Of a DNA stretch of 64,000 nucleotides, positions 43,501 to 46,549 are shown one piece after another. Position 1 is the first letter of the stretch; each line of letters begins with the position of its first letter. Position numbers and translations under genes: made by a program. This DNA is from Diphasiastrum complanatum (Eukaryota > Streptophyta > Lycopodiopsida > Lycopodiales > Lycopodiaceae): the NCBI GenBank assembly GCA_029204225.1, contig CM055109.1:46066966-46130965 (forward strand). The letters run 5' to 3'. A model generated the notes under the pieces. The model was not told where the DNA came from. It did not search any database and saw nothing but the letters and a program-made list of their open reading frames with translations.

Positions 43501-43531
43501 CGAATGGTTGGAAATTCCCCCAGGGCATTGA
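10474..43531 (+). CDS. Host gene: 143-aa helical 18-residue-repeat protein, seven exons
   Basis: I assembled this gene by eye from seven exons that all break in phase 0 and carry GT-AG introns: 10474-10572, 38734-38784, 39039-39089, 40771-40824, 41099-41152, 43166-43219, 43463-43531. Introns are about 28.2 kb, 254, 1681, 274, 2013 and 243 bp. The protein begins with a Pro/Ser-containing head (residues 1-33), has two 17-residue segments (34-67), then four tandem 18-residue repeats (68-139) and a short tail PPGH-stop. Hydrophobic positions 2, 5, 9, 13 and 16 of each repeat, with invariant Arg at 6 and Leu at 9, predict a continuous amphipathic helix or coiled coil. No signal peptide or membrane segment is apparent. 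I do not recognise the family; function is unknown. The open frame through all exons argues it is not a pseudogene. Exons 4-7 are the surest, exon 1 the least sure. Confidence 0.7.
10775..11190 (+). pseudogene. Copia fragment: protease region fused to reverse transcriptase
   Basis: The + strand from about 10788 reads [19 protein letters not shown], identical in order to the region after the protease motif of the intact element at 27297-33157. After stops, 10970-11188 continues with [20 protein letters not shown] and jumps directly into FDVHDLGHLHYILGIQVIRTSQ, which in the intact element lies some 600 residues later. A large internal deletion has therefore removed integrase and most of reverse transcriptase. 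Confidence 0.8.
11140..11465 (-). pseudogene. Copia gag-protease remnant
   Basis: On the minus strand the sequence EDSLMMSSFSTFSFKSEELWCIDSGA matches the region just before and including the protease motif (DSGA) of the minus-strand copia element at 33656-37513. The preceding zinc-knuckle part is frame-broken. It follows an LTR and primer site at 11665-12299 in the correct order for a minus-strand element, so it is the 5' end of a largely deleted copy. Confidence 0.7.
11665..11676 (-). other. Copia primer-binding site
   Basis: The minus strand reads TGATATCAGAGC, one base different from the tRNA-iMet primer site. It immediately follows the CA end of the LTR at 11677. Confidence 0.7.
11677..12299 (-). 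repeat. Copia 5' LTR, minus strand
   Basis: The LTR runs from TGTAAAAATCTG (12299) to ...GTACACA (11677) and is followed by a primer site. It contains a CACACGTGTG palindrome only about 10 bases from its 3' end, unlike the other copia LTRs here where the palindrome is about 200 bases away. No partner LTR is visible in the window. Confidence 0.65.
12500..13210 (-). pseudogene. Copia integrase C-terminal remnant
   Basis: On the minus strand, 12831-12517 encodes FGCLCYVQIPSDLRKKLNH followed by IFIGYSTSHKANRIYDVESGQ and VSQDVVFLEDKF, the standard order after the copia integrase core. From 13159 to 12850 the upstream integrase sequence is recognisable only across several frames and stops. It abuts the gypsy gag sequence at about 13215-13240. 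Confidence 0.75.
13239..13904 (-). pseudogene. GYP-A gag (capsid part)
   Basis: The minus-strand frame starts MNLRSGRSIARR and carries a retrotransposon gag capsid domain (YDGSSDPIRFLQIYEQACEIY; LLAVAQDWFFNLSKEEKSTWEAVKTALITRLKPR; VMDYIERVKHLRSECSAAL). The same capsid sequence occurs on the + strand at 51580-51960, identifying the family. Frameshifts break the last third of the protein. Gag would form the particle core. Upstream on the minus strand lies the long leader, downstream the sequence is interrupted by the copia remnant. Protease and pol of this copy are missing. Confidence 0.8.
13905..15110 (-). other. GYP-A leader with repeated CTCTCGCA boxes
   Basis: This is the untranslated leader upstream of gag. 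Its 5' part (about 15105-14880 minus) matches the leader that follows the primer site of the element at 25978-22620 (about 25090-24860). The 14100-14830 part contains many copies of CTCTCGCA or its complement TGCGAGAG and close variants, roughly one per 50-80 bases in both orientations. The left part of the leader and the LTR are lost at the junction with a copia LTR near 15125. Confidence 0.65.
15125..15770 (+). repeat. Copia 5' LTR, plus strand
   Basis: The LTR begins TGTGAAAATTGTCAAG, related to the LTR of the intact copia at 27297, and ends just before a primer site at 15771. It contains an inverted repeat CCACACATGTGG at 15562-15573, about 197 bases before the end. The canonical CA terminus has decayed (CTCAAA). 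Confidence 0.75.
15771..15782 (+). other. Copia primer-binding site
   Basis: TGGTATCAAAGC, one base from the tRNA-iMet primer site, directly follows the LTR. Confidence 0.75.
16346..17530 (+). pseudogene. Copia gag-protease-preintegrase remnant
   Basis: The + strand starts with an ATG at 16346 and a gag N terminus ([22 protein letters not shown]). A deletion near 16500 then joins it to [19 protein letters not shown]. The zinc knuckle present in the intact relative is missing: the sequence between two DQGE-type repeats has been deleted near 16740. The protease motif VDSGA (about 16860) is preceded by a stop. The pre-integrase domain ([32 protein letters not shown]) is clear at 17250-17400. 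The element is cut at about 17530 inside integrase, next to the LTR of another copia. It is related to the intact element but non-functional. Confidence 0.85.
17533..18235 (-). repeat. Copia 3' LTR, minus strand
   Basis: On the minus strand this block follows the RNase H end of the copia pol at 18289 and a purine run (AAGGGAGAGAG, polypurine tract). It ends near ...GTACA at 17533. It carries a CACACGTGTG palindrome at 17735-17744, about 202 bases from its end. No 5' LTR partner was identified. Confidence 0.65.
18289..21480 (-). pseudogene. Copia pol (gag end, protease, integrase, RT, RNase H), internally deleted
   Basis: Read on the minus strand, the order is: zinc knuckle CFHCGKKGHWKSEC (about 21340), protease WYIDSGATRHMT (about 21160), pre-integrase C-x2-C (CESCIYGKQH, about 20680), the first integrase Asp region (LIHTDLCGPMR), integrase C terminus (HLRIFGCKAFVYIPKEERHK), reverse transcriptase with KWVYRTKYHADGSIAKHKAR and IALYVDDLIITG, and RNase H (DADWGGDYDDRRST; ALSTTEAEYKAM; TKHIEIQYHFIRE). 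The integrase core between the first Asp and the C-terminal part is missing by an in-frame deletion, so the second Asp and the Glu are gone. A stop near 18930 and frame changes near 20050 and 20700 further disable it. Most of gag is also missing upstream. Confidence 0.88.
21481..22330 (-). other. Copia leader, second copy of a repeat also at 26590-27033
   Basis: The segment from about 21460 to 21730 shows the same order of words as 26600-26830 (for example AATAATGACCTGCA, ACCAGGCCAC, GCCCTTCGTTTGGAG). In both places it lies upstream of a minus-strand copia, so it is the untranslated leader of one copia family. It includes a GC-rich patch at about 22090-22140. No coding region is supported. 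Confidence 0.55.
22340..22619 (+). pseudogene. Copia reverse transcriptase fragment
   Basis: The + strand reads SWYKKLDNLLKSLDFNL..QPDYNVYIK, a broken VDD region (FVDDSFMIGNSLM at about 22460) and KITDLGESTKCLGLEIERD, the standard end of a copia reverse transcriptase. It is frame-broken. It ends at 22619 where the gypsy LTR remnant starts. A copia RNase H piece on the same strand resumes at 25979, on the other side of the gypsy element, suggesting they are the two halves of one older element. Confidence 0.75.
22680..23737 (-). pseudogene. ORF3 C-terminal half, GYP-A derivative
   Basis: The minus strand encodes the Gln/Asp/Gly-rich linker (ASTSQDQSQQAAGGFNQDQG), the conserved block after it (EEKINEFLSKYLHESS at about 23420) and, after frame breaks near 23390, the C-terminal domain ending at 22703 (IETKWNNFLPSIFFDINKVLPSDKVEDQLPIARVYY; KLDRLNFMEDVTTYMI). 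It is collinear with 58930-59868 on the + strand. The conservation between two independently decayed copies supports this as a real protein module of the family. Confidence 0.75.
23689..24558 (-). pseudogene. Integrase-ORF3 fusion frame in GYP-A derivative
   Basis: A 289-codon minus-strand frame begins in the RNase H end (LEFDFRIVVRKGKHHYMADH), passes through the integrase zinc-binding domain (GGHFASDITVRKILQSGCWWP; CDVCQRARRP), reaches the start of the core (FEKWGLD), and then switches within one codon into the ORF3 coiled coil (LIQAQLNILEAENTRLG). The core with its catalytic acids is absent. The switch is a deletion junction, not a natural fusion, but it leaves a long open frame. Upstream RNase H sequence extends to about 24840. 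Confidence 0.8.
25158..25169 (-). other. Gypsy primer-binding site
   Basis: The minus strand reads TGGCGCCGTTGC one base after the LTR end. This TGGCGCC-type primer site is common in plant gypsy elements and confirms the LTR boundary and orientation. Confidence 0.8.
25171..25978 (-). repeat. GYP-A 5' LTR (808 bp)
   Basis: The LTR reads from TGTTGGGGGTATTCCCAACA at 25978 to ...GACCCTACA at 25171. Its first 20 bases form an inverted repeat with 7-base arms. Related copies lie at 59915-60583 (+), 50830-51354 (+) and 61617-61874 (-). Confidence 0.85.
25979..26210 (+). pseudogene. Copia RNase H fragment
   Basis: The + strand reads SDSDFASDKMD, then [39 protein letters not shown], a typical copia RNase H. 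It is bounded on the left by the gypsy LTR and on the right by a minus-strand copia gag. It is probably the 3' part of the element whose reverse transcriptase lies at 22340-22619. Confidence 0.75.
26250..26571 (-). pseudogene. Copia gag N-terminal fragment
   Basis: The minus strand begins with ATG at 26571 and reads NKLDGASNYNIWKFKMKSILMEKELWEIV, DKKAQRALSLINLSVKDHVI and PWEALRLQFQT, the N-terminal copia gag domain. It stops at the junction with the plus-strand RNase H fragment. Its leader lies at 26572-27033. Confidence 0.75.
26572..27033 (-). other. Leader of the copia gag fragment
   Basis: Untranslated sequence upstream of the gag at 26571, sharing a block with 21460-22330. It is cut at 27033/27034 by the 3' LTR of the minus-strand copia element. 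Confidence 0.55.
27034..27296 (-). repeat. 3' LTR of the minus-strand copia, distal part
   Basis: This is the second part of an LTR that starts at 33641 and is interrupted by the intact copia insertion at 27297-33157. It ends with ...TTTCACA at 27034. It contains the palindrome TTCACACGTGTGAA at 27250-27263, about 216 bases from the LTR end. Confidence 0.75.
27292..27296 (+). other. Target-site duplication TACAC, left copy
   Basis: TACAC at 27292-27296 matches TACAC at 33158-33162 on the other side of the intact copia element. A 5-base duplication is the expected footprint of copia integration. Confidence 0.85.
27297..27949 (+). repeat. 5' LTR of the intact copia
   Basis: It starts TGTGAAAAATTG and ends TTTTTCACA. 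A TATA-like CTATAAATAG at about 27577 could drive the element's transcription. The palindrome TTCACACGTGTGAA lies at 27735-27748, downstream of that TATA box, so it is probably in the transcribed part. Confidence 0.93.
27950..27961 (+). other. Primer-binding site of the intact copia
   Basis: TGGTATCAGAGC, the canonical initiator-Met tRNA primer site, begins on the base after the 5' LTR. Confidence 0.92.
28559..32509 (+). CDS. Copia gag-pol polyprotein, 1316 aa
   Basis: The single frame encodes, in copia order: gag capsid domain (about 1-235), zinc knuckle [14 protein letters not shown] (about 247-260), aspartic protease [12 protein letters not shown] (about 303), pre-integrase domain with [10 protein letters not shown] and [10 protein letters not shown], integrase core with the Asp, Asp and Glu motifs HSDIHG (about 501), LRSDNGGEY (about 561) and [10 protein letters not shown] (about 597), reverse transcriptase starting at [11 protein letters not shown] (about 839) with active site [11 protein letters not shown] (about 992), and RNase H (SDSDFAGD about 1154; [12 protein letters not shown]). 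All key residues I looked for are present. It makes the particle, processes the polyprotein, copies the RNA and integrates the cDNA. I take the first ATG, which lies about 610 bases after the 5' LTR. The stop codon falls inside the 3' LTR. Confidence 0.95.
   Translation: [1316 protein letters not shown]
32491..32504 (+). other. Polypurine tract overlapping the end of pol
   Basis: AGTTGAAGAGGGAG precedes the 3' LTR and also encodes the last residues of the polyprotein. The terminal codons GTG TGA lie in the LTR itself, so coding and replication signals overlap. Confidence 0.8.
32505..33157 (+). repeat. 3' LTR of the intact copia
   Basis: 653 bp, same length as the 5' LTR, one visible substitution (TACGG to TATGG around 32981). 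Ends TTTTTCACA and is followed by the TACAC target duplication. Confidence 0.93.
33158..33162 (+). other. Target-site duplication TACAC, right copy
   Basis: Matches 27292-27296; see the left copy. Confidence 0.85.
33158..33641 (-). repeat. 3' LTR of the minus-strand copia, proximal part
   Basis: On the minus strand the LTR starts TGTTAAAAATTC at 33641, directly after a purine run AGTGAGGAGGAG that follows the pol stop codon. It is interrupted at 33158 by the intact copia and continues at 27296. Joined, the LTR is about 742 bp. Confidence 0.8.
33656..37513 (-). CDS. Copia gag-pol polyprotein, 1285 codons, 5'-truncated element
   Basis: A single long minus-strand frame with the copia order: gag, zinc knuckle [14 protein letters not shown] (about residue 227), protease [12 protein letters not shown] (about 289), pre-integrase [10 protein letters not shown], integrase motifs HSDVH, [9 protein letters not shown] and [10 protein letters not shown], reverse transcriptase with [11 protein letters not shown], and RNase H ([39 protein letters not shown]). 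The first Met here corresponds to an internal residue of gag (WKVRMES); the true N terminus, leader and 5' LTR are missing because the element breaks off near 37540. Compared with the intact element, about 14 residues are missing in frame between LGIE and the next conserved block, near the end of reverse transcriptase. With no 5' LTR it cannot replicate alone despite the open frame. Confidence 0.9.
   Translation of the reverse strand: [1285 protein letters not shown]
37540..38012 (+). repeat. Copia LTR, plus strand, probably 5'-truncated
   Basis: The sequence ends TTCTTCACA and is followed by TGATATCAAAGC at 38013, a decayed iMet primer site. A TATA-like TATAAATAGG lies near 37670, and the inverted repeat TTCACATGTGTGAA lies at 37807-37820, 192 bases before the LTR end. 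The left part is lost at the junction with the minus-strand copia. Confidence 0.7.
38013..38433 (+). other. Copia primer site and leader remnant
   Basis: It starts with the primer-site variant TGATATCAAAGC and continues with words also present in the leader at 15783-16330 (for example GGAGGTATCACCAATTCTAG against GGAGGTGTTACTAGTTC). It has no gag. It fades into sequence preceding host exon 2. Confidence 0.6.
38734..38784 (+). CDS. Exon 2 of the host gene
   Basis: Fifty-one bases, 17 codons, phase 0 at both ends. The acceptor is strong (TTCTTCCTTGCAG) and the donor is ACA|GTATGT. It encodes DNEIPSHEILASIPKIT. The match in phase and the good splice signals support it, but it has no repeat pattern of its own. 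Confidence 0.6.
39039..39089 (+). CDS. Exon 3 of the host gene
   Basis: Fifty-one bases, 17 codons, phase 0. Acceptor TCTTTCGCAG, donor TCC|GTACGT. It encodes HGNENQENLAKDFSRIS, a polar helix-forming segment leading into the repeats. Intron 2 before it is only 254 bp. Confidence 0.65.
39090..40770 (+). other. Intron 3 of the host gene
   Basis: It holds a CT-rich microsatellite (39108-39150), a 14-base palindrome CCGATTCGAATCGG at 40045-40058 in a cluster of similar words, a direct repeat (ACCAAGTGTCCCA starting about 40181 and again about 40258), and a short GT run near 40569-40592. I see no coding element in it. Confidence 0.6.
40771..40824 (+). CDS. Exon 4 of the host gene: helical repeat 1
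   Basis: Fifty-four bases, phase 0, acceptor TGGCTTCTAG, donor AAG|GTGAGC. It encodes VLSNLREELLNTVQKLKK, the first copy of the 18-residue repeat. Confidence 0.8.
41099..41152 (+). CDS. Exon 5 of the host gene: helical repeat 2
   Basis: Fifty-four bases, phase 0, acceptor CAACGTGCAG, donor CAA|GTGAGT. It encodes DLQDWRGQLDSQVNTYRQ, aligned with the other repeats at the Arg, Leu and Val positions. Confidence 0.82.
41153..43165 (+). other. Intron 5 of the host gene
   Basis: About 2 kb. It contains an antisense DnaJ pseudogene fragment (41985-42411) and an open + strand frame at 42464-42793 that I do not recognise. The rest shows no recognisable feature. Confidence 0.65.
41985..42411 (-). pseudogene. 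DnaJ (type I Hsp40) zinc-finger pseudogene fragment
   Basis: On the minus strand, 42411-42291 reads GSKFGASSTCSGCKGAGLRV, continues with an HQLEPGMNQQM-like segment, has an in-frame stop, and then TICPECQASG. This matches the plant cytosolic DnaJ zinc-finger region, with two CxxCxGxG-type motifs in the right spacing. A GTAATT donor follows at 42290, an acceptor TTGCAG precedes 42129, and the next segment (42129-41985) contains the frame-broken continuation with LEVN and KGMRYGQ-like words, as in the family. The retained 161-bp intron argues for a copied genomic fragment rather than a processed cDNA. It is dead: one stop, frameshifts and no J domain seen. Confidence 0.7.
43166..43219 (+). CDS. 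Exon 6 of the host gene: helical repeat 3
   Basis: Fifty-four bases, phase 0, acceptor ATACCTGTAG, donor CAT|GTAAGT. It encodes ELGELRNTLNTGVEHLKH. Confidence 0.82.
43463..43531 (+). CDS. Exon 7 of the host gene: helical repeat 4 and stop
   Basis: Sixty-nine bases including TGA at 43529-43531, acceptor TTTTTCATCAG. It encodes EFQDLRNALKKNIEWLEI followed by PPGH and the stop. It aligns closely with repeat 3 (E, LRN, L, E and L conserved). No clear polyadenylation signal was located downstream. Confidence 0.8.
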   Translation, partial: EFQDLRNALKKNIEWLEIPPGH

Positions 43532-45282
43532 TTGTGTGAAAGTTTGCTATAAGTACTATCAACCTTGTAATAGTTTCATAGAATTATGGAATGGTGTGCG
43601 CTCAGAAACTACAATCATCAATTACCCTTGTTTAGGTGGCTACATTGATAGTTGAGCCAATTCTTGCTAATTAGCATCCGCCAAGGGAGTACACCTGTCA
43701 CTTCCGAAGTTTGTAGAGCTGTTTTGCTTGATCATTGAGGCTTAGCTGAAGTTAGGACCAACACATTTGGACTGCTAACCAATCCATTAAGAATTTGTTG
43801 CTTTTACAAAAATATGTTTTCAGGGTAAGTAACACTAATCTTTTTATTCTTAATGTTAAATTTTCCATATTTATCGACCTTGCCAAGTGAACCGCAAATG
43901 TACATAATACATGCTCACCATAAACATGCCTAATTTTTCCTCGAATGATTCTGAAGGGCGGGGACTCGGGTGTGCTGTTTTTTGTTTCAGGGTGCAGAGG
44001 GTGTACGGACAACTACAGCTGAGACAGAAACTTGTAGGGAAACTGAAATTTGAGATCACATGTATACATGTGCTACATACACTTATTTGTACTGACATTT
44101 CCGTTAGAACAGGCTAGTCTTCTAGTTGTAAGTGCATATTATATTTGTGGACGATTGTTGGCAGCTTGACGAAATCAATCTTAAGGCTCTCAGATAGGCT
44201 AGCACTATTCTTCTTCCTAATCCTTGTTTGAACATAAACAGGATTCTTAATATTCGTCTGACTGGTGTGAGCATCAAAATGCTTTCAGGAAATTCTGAAG
44301 TTCTGATTTTAAAAGAGCTATAAATCTTGATAGACTCTTATATTTTATGTTAAGTTACACACTGTACCTGTATATTTTAAAGTGAAAATGTACATCTTGT
44401 ACATGGAAGGACGTGTTCAAGAATGTTACAGTCGACGTGAAGTTACAGTATCTGTATATCTTTAAGTGAAAACGTAGATCTTGCCTGTGTTGTTCACATT
44501 GAAGGTCATGTTCAAGAATGTGACAATACACATGAAGACGCATATTTCACTTTACTATATGTGGTGGTCTAGTACTTCTATCTAAAGGAAAAATGCAAAA
44601 TTAATAACCTTAATCAAGGCCATGATGCTATCTACGGTACCTTTTGCAGTTGATTTTTAAAGCTAAATTGATGAAAAAATGATAAAACCTTTACAGAAAG
44701 TTGCCACGACTGAGTTTTATTTTCGTAAGGTTAGTTTTCTTTGAGGTTTTTAGCAAAAATGGCAGATTGTTCATGTGAACAGCCAATGAGTGGGGTGTTA
44801 CATTTCTTATTAACTGTTGACATGAGAATTGTGTTGTAATGTTTCAATCCTTGGGACGGACATGTTGGTTCTGTTTCTGAACGTGGCTCTAGAACACAGT
44901 TTAAATGGGCATTTGACGTTAGTTTCAAAGTCTTGTTTCTCCAACAAGACATGTATGGATACTTAGTTGTAACAGAGCTCCAAAAAGTACCTAGTAAAAA
45001 TAATACGTAGATTTATTTTAGACAGTCAAAATTCGGGGTAATTATCCTTACCAATGTGTGATAAACTGAATTAGCTACTGTTTATTCTATTTGGCATCCT
45101 GATGTCTACTACATACATGTATACGTGCGACGGGATGTGTTTTGTTACAATGCAATTTTTGGAACAAGCATTCTGGAACGTTGTATGCAACTCGAAATCA
45201 TTTTAGAGGAAGAAACATTGATGGATTGAATTGTTTTTGATAGTTTAGTTAGTGAATTGTGTTACTCTTATCTATGCTAAAA
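43532..45282. other. 3' UTR and intergenic sequence
   Basis: The start of this stretch is presumably the 3' UTR of the host gene. The rest is AT-rich, with no ORF I can support and no recognisable retroelement coding sequence. A two-copy tandem duplication lies at 44353-44537. Confidence 0.5.
44353..44537. repeat. Imperfect tandem duplication, period about 87 bp
   Basis: Copy 1 (from 44353) and copy 2 (from about 44440) share GTTACA, CTGTATAT, AAGTGAAAA and TGTTCAAGAATGT in the same order, with small indels. Confidence 0.65.
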
Positions 45283-45991
45283 CCATAGTTGCAGCGAAAC
45301 GTGTTTCGCGAACCGTGATTCTCTGAAACCACGAAACTTGCAAGAATCTAATTTAATTTTTGGAAAAATAGCTTATGGCTGAAATTTTTTTGGGGAGCAA
45401 TGGTCAAACCAGCATTTTGTCTCTCAGAAGTGCAGTAGATAGGGCCAACATATAAAAGTTAGTAGCTATTTGGTTGTTATGTGCTCTAGTTCTCAGTAAT
45501 TGTTAGTGTTATAGTTTGGGCTTTCAACTCTATGGATGATGATCACTTTCGCAATCATTTTACTAGAGATGTGAGTGCAATGTGCATATAGTTGGGGGCA
45601 TAAATATTGGGCCCTTATGGGTGCACATTTGGACCCCATTTTTATCTAAGGGGGGTTGCAGGGGGGGACTGCTCCCCCTGCTACTGTTCTCTATCTATGT
45701 CCCCCTGGAACCGTCTGTGATCGTTATGAACAGGTTAGAGGTTAGTTTGAATTTTTATCCTTGACAGAACCCAACATGGATTAATGCACCTAAACTTGAC
45801 TAAATTGTATCAGAAATGCTCGGCAACATACATAAAAATAATGCTCTTAATAAGAGCTTTAATCTGATACCCATATTGCCCAAAAAGAAACACGTTTTTG
45901 AGCGTTTTTCTACAAAATCTGAAACGCGATTCTGGATCACGTTTTGGACTTCGATTCTGGATTGCATTTCTGAATCAGAGTGCAACTATGG
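45283..45991. mobile_element. Candidate terminal-inverted-repeat element, 709 bp
   Basis: The left end reads CCATAGTTGCA at 45283 and the right end is its inverted complement, finishing GCAACTATGG at 45991 (11-base perfect inverted repeat). Inside both ends there are AAACGTG/AAACGCG-like words in inverted orientation. The flanks CTAAAA (left) and CTAGAA (right) could be a decayed 6-base target duplication. No transposase frame is present, so it would be a non-autonomous MITE-like element. The superfamily is undetermined. Confidence 0.5.
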
Positions 45992-46549
45992 CTAGAATTC
46001 CCCTACTCCCTAAAATATCATGTCACTTGGACATACCTACCTAGTTTTGTAGAGAAAGTTGCTGCCTTGTATATGTCGAATGCTTTTGAGTTCTTTTGTA
46101 TTCTTGAGTTGGAGATATACATATAATATCAAAGCTTTTATTTGGCTTCATTTGTGGTCATGTGCATTGGTGGCACTGATGCTCTTCTCGAAGTTGGTTT
46201 TTCACCATTAGCACCAATTACAAACTCCCAACTAGCTTCCTCATGGATAAAGAACAAAAAAAGTATACATAGCCAAGCAAAGTTGTTCGTAAACAGTCCT
46301 CAATGGTAAGATTAAGTCGACCATTGAATTTTGCTAGCTGACGATGAATATCCATCCACCCACACCCCTACTCCCTCGTTAGCATCATCATCATCAACCG
46401 CATCTGCTCTATCCACAGAACTGCTGTTGGAGCAAATTACGAAATTACACAAACAGCAGATGGAACAACTTATGGCGTAGTTTGACTAGAAACTGAAGGC
46501 CTTATAGGGGGCTGTAGCAGTAACGCCACATCAACCGGAACCAAACCAG

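Noticed and set aside
40771-43531. Apolipoprotein or LEA identity for the 18-residue repeats
   Set aside because: Those families use 11- or 22-residue periods and different consensus residues; only general amphipathicity is shared.
45570-45770. Short G-rich coding-like frame inside the TIR element
   Set aside because: Only 60 codons, low complexity (runs of G), no similarity to transposases.
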